Assembly: GCF_016278775.1 (NCBI RefSeq)
Contig: NZ_JADQBF010000029.1
Location: forward strand, 1 to 43,835
Length of the DNA: 43,835 nucleotides
From: Demequina sp.
GTDB lineage: Bacteria > Actinomycetota > Actinomycetes > Actinomycetales > Demequinaceae
Direction: 5' to 3'
Position numbers and translations under genes: made by a program
Notes under the pieces: model-generated
What the model saw: only the letters and a program-made list of their open reading frames with translations
Told to the model about the DNA's origin: nothing
The model's database searches: none
In this document: positions 18,298 to 26,242 of the stretch, one piece after another
Position numbering within the stretch: position 1 is the stretch's first letter
Layout: the number at the start of each line of letters is the position of its first letter

Positions 18298-19065
18298 CTA
18301 CTGACCCATGGCGTGCACGCCACCGTCCACATGCACCATCTCACCGGTGGTCGCCGGGAACCAGTCGCTCAGCAGTGCGGTCACTGCCTTGGCAGCGGGC
18401 ACGGTGTCTTCCGAGTCCCAGCCAAGGGGCGAACGCTCGCTCCATTTGCCTTCCATCTGGTCAAACCCAGGGATGTGCTTGGCTGCGGTGGTCTTGAGCG
18501 GCCCCGCAGACACGAGGTTGCAGCGGATGCCTTGGGGGCCAAGGTCACGCGCCAAGTAGCGGCTGATCCCCTCGTAGGCCGACTTGGCGACGCCCATCCA
18601 GTCGTACACGGGCCACGCGAAGCGACCGTCGAACGTCAGGCCCACAATCGAGCCCCCGCTCGACATCAGCGGCACCGTGGCCTCCGCGAGAGCCTTGAGC
18701 GAGTAGGCGGAGATGTGGATCGCGGTCGCGACGTCATCCCACTGGCCGGTCATGAAGTTGCCGCCCATCACGCTCTGTGGGGCGAAACCGATCGAATGCA
18801 CCACGCCGTCGAGGTGGGGCACGTGCTCGCGCACGGCGTCGGGCAGCGCCGCGAGGTGCTCCGGATTGGTGACGTCGAGCTCGACAACCTTCGCCTCGAC
18901 GGGAAGCCTGCGACCCATGGCCTCGGTGACCTTGAGCGTGCGACCCACCCCAGTGAGCACCACGTGCGCACCCTGCTCTTGGCTCAGGCGCGCCACATCG
19001 AACGCGATCGAACCCTCAGTCAATACCCCCGTGACGAGGATGTTCTTGCCTTCGAGAATGCCCAT
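18298..19065 (-). CDS. fabI: NADH-dependent enoyl-ACP reductase, InhA-like
   Basis: A 255-residue short-chain dehydrogenase that reduces the enoyl-ACP double bond in the last step of each fatty-acid elongation round. The N-terminus ILVTGVLTEGSIAFDVARL is the atypical dinucleotide loop of FabI/InhA, with the conserved SIGFAP and HISAYS motifs. The catalytic pair is Y154 and K161 in YDWMGVAK, and F145 matches the gate phenylalanine of InhA. GGSIVGLTFDGRFAWPVYDW is closer to mycobacterial InhA than to E. coli FabI. The ATG has a perfect AGGAGG. It lies 36 bases after fabG, the same pair as mabA-inhA. Confidence 0.96.
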   Translation of the reverse strand: MGILEGKNILVTGVLTEGSIAFDVARLSQEQGAHVVLTGVGRTLKVTEAMGRRLPVEAKVVELDVTNPEHLAALPDAVREHVPHLDGVVHSIGFAPQSVMGGNFMTGQWDDVATAIHISAYSLKALAEATVPLMSSGGSIVGLTFDGRFAWPVYDWMGVAKSAYEGISRYLARDLGPQGIRCNLVSAGPLKTTAAKHIPGFDQMEGKWSERSPLGWDSEDTVPAAKAVTALLSDWFPATTGEMVHVDGGVHAMGQ

Positions 19066-19101
19066 GGTTCCTCCTGTCGGAAAGCGTACGTGGTTGAAGT
19101 C

Positions 19102-19806
19102 TTAGTGCCCCATGCCGAGGCCGCCGTCGACCGGAAGCACCGCGCCAGACACATACCCTGCCTCATCCGAGGCTAAGAACACTGCCGCGGCCGCGACCTC
19201 GTCGGTGGTGCCAAAGCGCTTGGCGGGAATGGACGCCGCATACTGCTTCACCGTGTCTTCCCCCAGTTCCGCCGTCATGTCGGTCGCGATGAACCCTGGG
19301 GCGACGACGTTGGCGGTGATCCCGCGTCCGCCCACCTCGCGCGTGATGGAGCGGGCCATGCCGACGAGCGCCGACTTGGACGCCGAGTAGTTCACTTGGC
19401 CTGGGTTACCCAGCAATCCCACCACTGAGCCGATCAGCACAATGCGGCCGTACTTCTCGCGCATCATCGAGTTGACGGCGCGGCGCACGGTGCGGAACGT
19501 GCCGGTGAGGTTGGTGTCGATCACCGCAGAGAAATCCTCGTCAGACATCCGCATGAGCAGCCCGTCGCGGGTGATACCCGCGTTGGCCACGAGCACGCGC
19601 ACCCGGCCGTGCTGGGCCTCCAACTCGTCGAAGGCGGCGTTCACGGCGTCTGAATCGGTGATGTCGGCGATTGCGCCCGTCACCCCTTCCGGGAGGTCGC
19701 CTCCCCGGTAGATGCTGGAGACGGTGTCGCCGTTGGCCACGAATGCCTCCGCTATCGCACGGCCGATGCCGCGGTTTGCTCCTGTCACCACCACGTGTCG
19801 CGTCAT
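19102..19806 (-). CDS. fabG: 3-oxoacyl-ACP reductase FabG (MabA-like)
   Basis: A 234-residue short-chain dehydrogenase that reduces 3-oxoacyl-ACP with NADPH. It has the nucleotide loop TGANRGIGRAI (8-18), NAG motif VANAGIT (73-79), catalytic S127, and Y140/K144 in NYSASKSAL. The end, SGAVLPVDGGLGMGH, is typical. The ATG at 19806 gives the normal family length; the open frame runs 44 codons further upstream but that part looks non-coding and overlaps the divergent promoter region. A TAGTTT hexamer seven bases before the ATG suggests a leaderless transcript. It is the first gene of fabG-fabI-sixA and probably GH88. Confidence 0.96.
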   Translation of the reverse strand: MTRHVVVTGANRGIGRAIAEAFVANGDTVSSIYRGGDLPEGVTGAIADITDSDAVNAAFDELEAQHGRVRVLVANAGITRDGLLMRMSDEDFSAVIDTNLTGTFRTVRRAVNSMMREKYGRIVLIGSVVGLLGNPGQVNYSASKSALVGMARSITREVGGRGITANVVAPGFIATDMTAELGEDTVKQYAASIPAKRFGTTDEVAAAAVFLASDEAGYVSGAVLPVDGGLGMGH

Positions 19807-19870
19807 GGGCCCCAAACTAGCCGATGCGCCCGGAACCTTGTGCACGCGCCTCGCACGTACGATCGAGTCC
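19807..19870. promoter_or_regulatory. Divergent promoter region fabG / SURF1 gene, both candidate leaderless
   Basis: On the minus strand TAGTTT (19814-19819) lies seven bases before the fabG ATG. On the plus strand TACGAT (19858-19863) lies seven bases before the GTG of the SURF1 gene. Both are TANNNT -10 matches at the distance expected for transcripts that start at or next to the initiation codon. I see no good -35 for either. Neither start has a strong ribosome site. Confidence 0.45.
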
Positions 19871-20689
19871 GTGAGCCCTCCCGCCGAGAATCCACGCCCG
19901 GCCGCGTACCGGCCAGGACGGATCGCGCTCACCGCCATCGCCGTGCTTGCGGCGATGGCCCTTGGCCTCGTCGCCGGGTCGTGGCAGTGGAACCGCTACG
20001 AGACCAGGTCGGACGCTGTCGACGCCCAAGCAGCTGCGAAGGGCAAGCCGATCGCCGACCTCGAGGCGATCGTGGCCCCCGGCGCGTTGGGCCCGGGCGA
20101 CGCCGAATGGCGCACGGCCACCGTCACCGGCGTGCTCGACCCCACTTCCGTGGTGGAACTGCGGGGCCGCTCCGTCGACAACACGGCGTCCCTGCAATAC
20201 CTGGCGTGGGTCCACACACAGTCGGGCCGCACCGTGCTGGTCAACCTGGGATGGCAACCTCGCTCTGGCGCGACTGCCCCGACTCTGCCCCCAGGTGAGG
20301 TTACCGTGACCGGCATCGTGCGCGCCTTCGAGGAGGACAACGGGAAGCCAGGCACGCGCGTCACTCCTGTCCAGATGAACGGCATCGACGGCGAGGTGGT
20401 CCAGGCATACCTGATGGCAACCTCGACGTGCGGCGCGAACGGTTGCGTCGAGGGCCTCGAGCCGGCGCCGATCCCCAGCCTGTCACTGGGGCCCCACCTC
20501 AGTTACGCGCTGCAGTGGTGGCTACTCACGGCTGTCGCGGCGCCGCTGGGCGTGTGGCTCACACGCAGGGACGCGCTTCATGAGCGCGAGCGCGCCGCCG
20601 TCGCGGCAAGCCCTCAAAGCCAGCCCCCACCGCCCAAGCGCTCCAAGAAACGCCGTCTCACAGACGAGGAGATCGAGGACGCGCTGTAA
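19871..20689 (+). CDS. SURF1-family cytochrome oxidase assembly protein
   Basis: A 272-residue membrane protein with the SURF1 layout: N-terminal helix (ALTAIAVLAAMALGLVAG) followed by the family motif GSWQWNRYETR, a periplasmic domain with VELRGRSVDN and TVLVNLGWQPR, and a second helix near the C-terminus (LSYALQWWLLTAVAAPLGVWL). The cytoplasmic tail is charged and ends RRLTDEEIEDAL, common in actinobacteria. SURF1 helps insert haem a into cytochrome c oxidase, which fits ctaA elsewhere in the window. I place the start at GTG 19871, because residues upstream come from the antisense of fabG. It converges on the ABC-F gene with a 16-base gap. Confidence 0.92.
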   Translation: MSPPAENPRPAAYRPGRIALTAIAVLAAMALGLVAGSWQWNRYETRSDAVDAQAAAKGKPIADLEAIVAPGALGPGDAEWRTATVTGVLDPTSVVELRGRSVDNTASLQYLAWVHTQSGRTVLVNLGWQPRSGATAPTLPPGEVTVTGIVRAFEEDNGKPGTRVTPVQMNGIDGEVVQAYLMATSTCGANGCVEGLEPAPIPSLSLGPHLSYALQWWLLTAVAAPLGVWLTRRDALHERERAAVAASPQSQPPPPKRSKKRRLTDEEIEDAL

Positions 20690-20705
20690 GGGCCACGCGC
20701 CCTCG

Positions 20706-22304
20706 CTACGCGAGCGAGATCAGATCCCGGTACGACGCATTCCACAGGTCCTCGTCGGCGTCCGGCAACAGCAACACCCGCTCGGGCTCCAGCGCGTCTA
20801 CCGCTCCCTCGTCGTGCGTCACCATCACGACGGCGCCTTCGTAGGTCTTGAGGGCACCAAGGATCTCCGCTCGCGAGGCGGGATCCAGGTTGTTGGTCGG
20901 CTCGTCGAGCAGCAGCACGTTCGCTTGGCTCACCACGAGCGTGGCGAGCGCCAGCCTGGTCTTCTCGCCACCCGAGAGAACGCGTGCGGGCTTGTCGACG
21001 TCGTCTCCTTGGAACAGGAAGGACCCGAGCACGCTGCGCACCTCTGTGTCGTTCAGGTCTGGCGCGCTGTGCCGCATGTTCTCCAGCACCGTCGCCTCCA
21101 TGTCCAGAGTGTCGTGCTCCTGCGCGTAGTAGCCGAGCTTGAGGCCATGGCCCGGTTCCACCTGACCGGTGTCCGGCTGCTCGACCCCCGCGAGCAGCTT
21201 GAGGAGTGTCGTCTTGCCCGCGCCGTTGAGCCCCAGCACCACCACGCGCGAGCCGCGGTCGATCGCGAGCTCCACGTCAGTGAACACCTCGAGGGTGCCG
21301 TAGTTCTTGGACAACTCCGATGCTCGCAACGGCGTCTTGCCACAGGGCGCTGGCTTGGGAAAACGCAAAGCCGCCACCTTGTCTGACTGTCGCGACGCTT
21401 CGGTCTCCGCCAGCAGTCGCTGGGCTCGCTTCGCCATGTTCTGAGCAGCCACCGCCTTCGTGGCGCTCGCGCGCATCTTGTTGGCCTGCGCCATCAGTAC
21501 TGACGCCTTCTGCTCGGCGTTCTTGCGCTCGCGGTGACGCCTGTGCTCGTCGTCCTCGCGCTGCTTGAGGTAGAGGTCCCACCCCATCGCGTACTGGTCC
21601 ATCACGCCGCGGTTGGCATCCAGGTAGAAGACCTTGGTGACGACGGCACGCACCAGATCCACATCGTGGGAGATGATGACGAGCCCGCCGGGGTACTGCG
21701 CCAAGAAGCCGCGCAGCCACTGGATGGAATCCGCGTCCAGGTGGTTGGTCGGCTCGTCGAGCAGCAGCGTCTGCGCATCGGAGAACAGAATGCGCGCCAA
21801 CTCCACGCGGCGGCGTTGACCGCCTGACAGGGTGCCCAATTCTTGAGCGAGCACTCGCTCGTCGAGCCCAAGGTTCGCCGCAATGCGAGCGGCGTCCGAT
21901 TCCGCCGCGTAGCCGCCAGCCGCGCGGAAGCGCTCCTCAATCGCCGGGTACCTCTCCATGGCCCTCTCGGCAACGGCTGAGTCCTCGCTCGCCATGCCTA
22001 GCTCCGCCTCGCGCAACTTGCGCAGGATCGTCTCGAGGTCGCGCGCGGCCAGAATGCGATCGAGAGCGCGCACCGTCACATCACCCTCGCGGGGGTCCTG
22101 CGGCAGATAACCCACCGAGCCCTTGTGCGTGACCTTCCCAGCCGACGCCTGACCCTCCCCAGCAAGGATGCGGGTGAGCGTCGTCTTACCAGCGCCGTTG
22201 CGACCTACCAGCCCCACACGGTCGCCCTTGTTGATGCGAAACGACGCCGGGTGCAACAGCACGCGGGCGCCGATGCGCATCTCGAGTTCCTGGGCGACAA
22301 TCAC
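20706..22304 (-). CDS. ABC-F family ATPase
   Basis: A 532-residue protein with two ABC domains and no membrane segment. The first has GRNGAGKTT, LSGGQRRRVELARIL and LLLDEPTNHLD; the second has GLNGAGKTT, LSGGEKTRLALATL and LLLDEPTNNLD. Between them is the long charged linker (REDDEHRRHRERKNAEQKAS and following), the P-site tRNA interaction motif region of ABC-F proteins. These bind the ribosome and relieve stalling or confer resistance to ribosome-targeting drugs; which role applies here is not evident. I place the start at GTG 22304, which has AAAGGA seven bases upstream and begins MIVAQELEMRIG; the open frame extends 38 codons further but through the intergenic region. It is divergent from bioY. 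Confidence 0.93.
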   Translation of the reverse strand: MIVAQELEMRIGARVLLHPASFRINKGDRVGLVGRNGAGKTTLTRILAGEGQASAGKVTHKGSVGYLPQDPREGDVTVRALDRILAARDLETILRKLREAELGMASEDSAVAERAMERYPAIEERFRAAGGYAAESDAARIAANLGLDERVLAQELGTLSGGQRRRVELARILFSDAQTLLLDEPTNHLDADSIQWLRGFLAQYPGGLVIISHDVDLVRAVVTKVFYLDANRGVMDQYAMGWDLYLKQREDDEHRRHRERKNAEQKASVLMAQANKMRASATKAVAAQNMAKRAQRLLAETEASRQSDKVAALRFPKPAPCGKTPLRASELSKNYGTLEVFTDVELAIDRGSRVVVLGLNGAGKTTLLKLLAGVEQPDTGQVEPGHGLKLGYYAQEHDTLDMEATVLENMRHSAPDLNDTEVRSVLGSFLFQGDDVDKPARVLSGGEKTRLALATLVVSQANVLLLDEPTNNLDPASRAEILGALKTYEGAVVMVTHDEGAVDALEPERVLLLPDADEDLWNASYRDLISLA

Positions 22305-22416
22305 AGCAAATCCTTTCGGGCGCCCTGCGGCGGGCTGGGTGGTGGTGGACGCAAATGAGCGCAGATGGGGTGCCGCCCGGTATCGTGGCGGCCAATTCAT
22401 TATCTCAGGGAGTCCC

Positions 22417-23073
22417 ATGAACTTTCGTCACGCTCTGTCCCCCACCAATCTTGCCCTGGTTGCCGTGTTCGCTGGCCTCATCGCCGCGTCCACCATCTGG
22501 CCAGGCGCCGAGCTCGTCTCCGGAGTGCCCATCACTCTGCAGACACTCGCCGTGCTGCTTGCGGGCGCCGCTCTCGGGCCGTGGCGAGGCGCGAGCGCCG
22601 TCGTCCTGTACCTGGTAGTCGGCACTGCGGGCGCCCCCATCTTTGCAGGCCGCTCTGCGGGCCCTGCCGTCTGGACCGGCCCCACTGCCGGTTTCCTCGC
22701 TGGCTTCGTGATCGCCGCCTTCGTCGCCGGCTGGCTGGTGCGCAGCATGCGCCGACGCGCCCAACTCAACGTGTCCGGCGTGATCGGCGCTTGCGCGGTG
22801 GCCTCGCTGCTGGTGCTCAACGTGATCGGCTGGGGCTTCTTCATGATCCGGCTCGACGCCACGGCCGCCGACACCGTCGCCTTCGCGACTCCGTTCTTGG
22901 TGGGAGACATCATCAAGGTGTTCGTCGCCGGCGTGACGGCCGCGGCCGTGCACCGCGCGTACCCTGGCCTGCTCGGCGTGCCGGTCGCTCCCGCGAGCGT
23001 CGCCACGCCAGCGGCACCGGCGGCACCCGCCGCGCCGCCGGCCGTCGCGGTCGGCACCCAGGACGCGTCGTAG
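22417..23073 (+). CDS. bioY: Biotin ECF transporter substrate-binding protein BioY
   Basis: A 218-residue protein with about six membrane helices that binds biotin as the S component of an energy-coupling-factor transporter. Diagnostic motifs are SGVPITLQTLAVLLAGAALG (34-53) and YLVVGTAGAPIFAG followed by GPTAGFLAGFVIAAF. The C-terminal 30 residues are Ala/Pro-rich and probably disordered. The ATG follows a GGGAG site. It starts bioY-bioM-bioN, with a 16-base gap to bioM. The 112-base gap shared with the divergent ABC-F gene holds no regulator site I could recognise, and no biotin synthesis gene is nearby, so uptake may be the main source. Confidence 0.95.
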   Translation: MNFRHALSPTNLALVAVFAGLIAASTIWPGAELVSGVPITLQTLAVLLAGAALGPWRGASAVVLYLVVGTAGAPIFAGRSAGPAVWTGPTAGFLAGFVIAAFVAGWLVRSMRRRAQLNVSGVIGACAVASLLVLNVIGWGFFMIRLDATAADTVAFATPFLVGDIIKVFVAGVTAAAVHRAYPGLLGVPVAPASVATPAAPAAPAAPPAVAVGTQDAS

Positions 23074-23089
23074 CGCTTACCCTTTCTCC

Positions 23090-23794
23090 ATGATCGAATT
23101 CAAGGACGCGACCGTTGTCGCGCCCGATTCCGGCATCGTCATCCTCAAGCCCACCACTCTGACCCTGAGCGAGAACCGCATCACGGTGATCGGAGCCAAC
23201 GGCTCGGGAAAGTCGACGCTCGCCAGGCTTATCAATGGGCTCGCGATTCCGGTGTCCGGCAGCGTGTCAGTGGACGGAGTCGATACGCGCAAGCATGGGG
23301 CGCGGGTGCGCCGCAAGGTCGGTTTCCTCTTCACCGACCCGACGTCGCAGTTGATCATGCCGACGGCCATCGAGGACGTGATGCTCTCCTTGCGCCGTGT
23401 CATCAAATCCAAGAACGAGCGAGTCAAGGCCGCGATGGCGGCGCTAGAAGACATCGGGCTCGGGGACAAGGCAGACGTGTCCGTCAACGCGCTGTCCGGC
23501 GGGCAGCGCCAACTGCTTGCGCTTGCTGGCGTGCTGACGGCGACACCCAAGGTGGTGGTGGCTGACGAGCCCACCACGCTCTTGGACCTGCGCTGGAAGG
23601 CGCACGTTGGCGCGCTCCTGCACTCTCTGCCTATTCAATTGATCGAGGTGACGCACGACCTGGAGGCGGCCACCAAAGCCGATCGCACCCTGGTGGTCGA
23701 CGACGGCGGCGTGGTGTTCGACGGGAACCCTGAGGACGCCGTGTCCCACTACCGCGACCTCATGTACCGCAAGTCGGTAGGGGAACCAGCGTGA
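23090..23794 (+). CDS. bioM: Biotin ECF transporter ATPase BioM
   Basis: A 234-residue ABC ATPase, the A component driving biotin import. It has Walker A GANGSGKST (about 36-44), Q-loop FTDPTSQLIMPT, signature LSGGQRQLLALAGVL, Walker B VVVADEPTTLLDL, and switch EVTHDLEAA. The DPxxQ form of the Q-loop is typical of ECF ATPases. It is a single ATPase and so would work as a homodimer, as in other BioMNY systems. It overlaps bioN by four bases (GTGA). No clear ribosome site is seen before its ATG. Confidence 0.94.
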   Translation: MIEFKDATVVAPDSGIVILKPTTLTLSENRITVIGANGSGKSTLARLINGLAIPVSGSVSVDGVDTRKHGARVRRKVGFLFTDPTSQLIMPTAIEDVMLSLRRVIKSKNERVKAAMAALEDIGLGDKADVSVNALSGGQRQLLALAGVLTATPKVVVADEPTTLLDLRWKAHVGALLHSLPIQLIEVTHDLEAATKADRTLVVDDGGVVFDGNPEDAVSHYRDLMYRKSVGEPA

Positions 23795-24456
23795 CGCACG
23801 TGCTGGGCGCCTACCGACCCGGAGCGTCGCCCCTGCACCGGCTCCCCGCATGGTCGAAGGTGGCCGCGCTGGTCGCGTGGTCGGCCGTCACCTTGTTGGT
23901 CAGGGACCCCATCACGTCTGGCGGCATGGCCGCCGCCGCGCTCCTGCTACTGGTGAGCGTGACGCCGGCACCGGGGCCCACGCTCAAGGGCCTCGGCATG
24001 ATTGTCATCGTGGCCGCCATGGCGGGCGCCTACCAGGTGTGGAGGGGCGACTACCTGGCGGGGATCGACATTGGCGTCGACCTCATCGGCCTCTTCGCCC
24101 TGTCTCTGTCCATCACAGGCTCCACACCGATGTCCGACATGCTCGACCTGGCCACGGCCGCCGCTCGTCCGTTCAGGCGCATCCTGCCGCCAGCCGTGAC
24201 TGGACTCATGTTTGCGATCATGTTGCGCGCGATCCCCGAGATCGCGAACATCATGCGCCAGTCGAGAGATGCCGCCCGCGCCCGTGGGGTGCGCCGCAAC
24301 CTCACGGCGCTCATGATTCCCACCGCCACGCGCACCGTCGGCTTCGCCCTCGACTTGGGCGCGGCGCTCCACGCCAGGGGGATCGGCGATGACGCAAGGT
24401 CGGATGCACCACGGTTGCGGCCGATGCGGCTCTCCCCTCAGGCGCCGAGCGAGTAG
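23791..24456 (+). CDS. bioN: Biotin ECF transporter transmembrane protein BioN
   Basis: A 221-residue T component of the biotin importer. It has hydrophobic helices at roughly 24-42, 46-63, 68-85 and 99-117, and the two coupling-helix ARG signatures of EcfT proteins, in DAARARGVRRNL and ALHARGIGDD, which grip the ATPase dimer. The GTG start lies inside the bioM stop (GTGA), so translation is coupled. It completes a full three-part transporter dedicated to biotin. Confidence 0.94.
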   Translation: MTHVLGAYRPGASPLHRLPAWSKVAALVAWSAVTLLVRDPITSGGMAAAALLLLVSVTPAPGPTLKGLGMIVIVAAMAGAYQVWRGDYLAGIDIGVDLIGLFALSLSITGSTPMSDMLDLATAAARPFRRILPPAVTGLMFAIMLRAIPEIANIMRQSRDAARARGVRRNLTALMIPTATRTVGFALDLGAALHARGIGDDARSDAPRLRPMRLSPQAPSE

Positions 24457-24469
24457 TTTTTGAGGACGG

Positions 24470-24502
24470 GACGCACCGTGCGCGTAGCACGCGCACCGCG
24501 TC
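24470..24502 (+). terminator. Imperfect hairpin after bioYMN, before the metallopeptidase gene
   Basis: GACGC (24470-24474) and GTGCGCGT (24478-24485) pair with ACGCGCAC (24489-24496) and GCGTC (24498-24502), leaving a three-base loop and small bulges. It lies 14 bases after the bioN stop and 20 bases before the next ATG, close to its ribosome site. A TTTTT run precedes rather than follows the stem, so it is not a classical terminator. It may attenuate readthrough or fold in the leader of the next gene. Confidence 0.45.
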
Positions 24503-24521
24503 GGCTCAGGCGGGAGACACC

Positions 24522-25433
24522 ATGACGTTCAACGAGGGCACACGACTCGACCCCAACCGCGTCCAACGCAGGGGCCCCGGCGGCGCGCGTGGAGGGATCG
24601 CCATTGGGGGCGGGATCGGTGGCGTGGTGATCGTCATTCTTGCGCTGATTCTCGGCATCGACCCCTCGGTACTGAGCCTCGATGACGGAACTCGGGGTCT
24701 CGGTGGCGCGGCGGGGGCACAAGACGACACCGTGCAGCAGGAATTCGCCGCGAACTGCACCACAGGCGCGGACGCCAACGCCGACGCAGACTGCCGGGTG
24801 CTCGCCGTCATCGAGTCGCTCGACGCGTACTGGTCGGACGCACTTCCAGCCGCGGGCTTCCGCCACGCTCTGCCTGGCGTGGTGATCTTCGATCAGTCCA
24901 CGTCGTCCGCTTGCGGCATGGCATCGTCGGCAACCGGCCCGTTCTACTGCCCACCCGACCAGACAATGTACGTGGACACTACGTTCTTTGACTCCCTGGC
25001 GTCCTTCGGTTTCGAGAGCGGCAACCTGGCGGAGGCGTACGTGATCGCCCACGAGTACGGGCATCACATCGAGAACGAGTTGGGCGTGTTCGACATTGCG
25101 GACCGCTCAGGAACCGGCGCGAACTCGGACTCCGTCAAGGTCGAGTTGATGGCGGACTGCCTCGCGGGGGTATGGGTGGGACATGCGGCCACCACGCCAG
25201 ATCCAGACACCGGCGTCCCGTTCCTCGAGCCGATCTCTCAGGAGCAACTCGACAATGCCTTGGCTGCGGCGGCCTCCGTGGGAGACGATCGCATCCAAGA
25301 GGCGACTCAAGGCGAGGTGGACCCCCACACCTTCACGCACGGCACGTCCGAGCAGCGGACTGAAGCGTTCGTCACGGGGTACACGAACGGTACCGTCGCG
25401 TCGTGCGACGCGTTCGGAGTGCTCGACCGCTAG
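24522..25433 (+). CDS. YpfJ-type neutral zinc metallopeptidase
   Basis: A 303-residue protein of the putative neutral zinc metallopeptidase family. A Gly/Arg-rich cytoplasmic start is followed by one membrane helix (about 26-46), then an extracytoplasmic domain. The zinc motif HEYGHHIE spans 177-184 with catalytic E178, and VELMADCLAGVW (207-218) supplies the downstream acidic ligand region. CGMASSATGPFYCPPDQTMY is the conserved segment before it, with two cysteines likely to form a disulphide. The family is widespread but its substrates are unknown. The ATG has a GGGAG site. It is convergent with the suf operon, with 12 bases between. Confidence 0.93.
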   Translation: MTFNEGTRLDPNRVQRRGPGGARGGIAIGGGIGGVVIVILALILGIDPSVLSLDDGTRGLGGAAGAQDDTVQQEFAANCTTGADANADADCRVLAVIESLDAYWSDALPAAGFRHALPGVVIFDQSTSSACGMASSATGPFYCPPDQTMYVDTTFFDSLASFGFESGNLAEAYVIAHEYGHHIENELGVFDIADRSGTGANSDSVKVELMADCLAGVWVGHAATTPDPDTGVPFLEPISQEQLDNALAAAASVGDDRIQEATQGEVDPHTFTHGTSEQRTEAFVTGYTNGTVASCDAFGVLDR

Positions 25434-25445
25434 ACCTGGAACACG

Positions 25446-25772
25446 CTAGACGTTGAAGCCCAGCGCCCTGAGCTGCTCGCGGCCGTCATCGGTGATCTTG
25501 TCTGGGCCCCACGGCGGCATCCACACCCAGTTGATGCGGAACCCGTTCACGAGCCCCTCGAGCGCCTGAGCGGTCTGGTCCTCGAGCACGTCCGTCAGCG
25601 GGCAGGCGGCCGAGGTGAGCGTCATGTCGATGATGGCGTGCTGGTTCTCGTCGAGGTGGACGCCGTACACGAGGCCAAGGTCCACCACGTTGATTCCCAG
25701 CTCTGGGTCGATCACGTCGCGCAGCGCCTCTTCGACGTCGGCCACGTTGGAGGGGGTTGCAGTGTCGGTCAT
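25446..25772 (-). CDS. sufT: Fe-S assembly protein SufT (DUF59/MIP18 family)
   Basis: A 108-residue single-domain protein with the DUF59 core: EEALRDVIDPELGINVVDLGLVYGV, then MTLTSAACPLTDVLEDQ with the conserved cysteine, and WVWMPPWGPDKITDDGREQLRALGF. SufT proteins help Fe-S cluster maturation, probably by carrying or transferring clusters, and are the usual last gene of actinobacterial suf operons. The ATG at 25772 overlaps the sufU stop by four bases. A longer in-frame reading upstream is only the antisense of sufU. Confidence 0.94.
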   Translation of the reverse strand: MTDTATPSNVADVEEALRDVIDPELGINVVDLGLVYGVHLDENQHAIIDMTLTSAACPLTDVLEDQTAQALEGLVNGFRINWVWMPPWGPDKITDDGREQLRALGFNV

Positions 25773-26242
25773 GGTGTTGATCCTTCCGTGCCAACGGTGG
25801 CGCGCGCAATCGCGTCGCGCAACGCTATCCAGCTGATGAGGGCGCACTTGATGCGCGCCGGGTACTTGCCCACACCCACGAATGCGGTGGCGTCTTCCAG
25901 CAGGTCTTCCCGTTCGTCGCCGAGGGGAACACCCTTGTGGTGCATGAGGGCCATGAAGGCCTCCATGGTCTCGTCGGCGGTGCGCAGGTTCGCGCCGTCC
26001 ATCATCTCGGCCAGCATCGAGGCGGACGCTTGGGAGATCGAGCATCCCTGGCCCTCCCACGACACCGACGTGATGAGGTCGCCGTCGAGTCCCACGCGCA
26101 ACGTGATCTCGTCGCCACACGTGGTGTTGACCTGGTGCGACTCCCCCACTGAGGGAGCTTCAGGCGTCACGAGGCCGCTGCCGCGCCTGGTCTTCGCGTA
26201 GTCAAGAATGACCTGCTGATACATCTGCTCAAGGTCGCTCAT
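25769..26242 (-). CDS. sufU: SufU, zinc-dependent sulfur acceptor for SufS
   Basis: A 157-residue IscU-fold protein. The ligand residues C42, D44 (TTCGDE), C67 (GQGCSIS) and C133 (RIKCALISW) are in place, and the 18-20 residue insertion between the second and third cysteines is typical of SufU rather than IscU. In Gram-positive bacteria SufU accepts persulfide from SufS and delivers it to the SufBCD scaffold, rather than being the main scaffold itself. It overlaps both sufS and sufT by four bases. Confidence 0.95.
   Translation of the reverse strand: MSDLEQMYQQVILDYAKTRRGSGLVTPEAPSVGESHQVNTTCGDEITLRVGLDGDLITSVSWEGQGCSISQASASMLAEMMDGANLRTADETMEAFMALMHHKGVPLGDEREDLLEDATAFVGVGKYPARIKCALISWIALRDAIARATVGTEGSTP

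Noticed and set aside
22305-22416. Possible biotin regulator site before bioY
   Set aside because: I looked for a GTTCAC-type inverted repeat (BioQ) and for a BirA-like palindrome and found neither.
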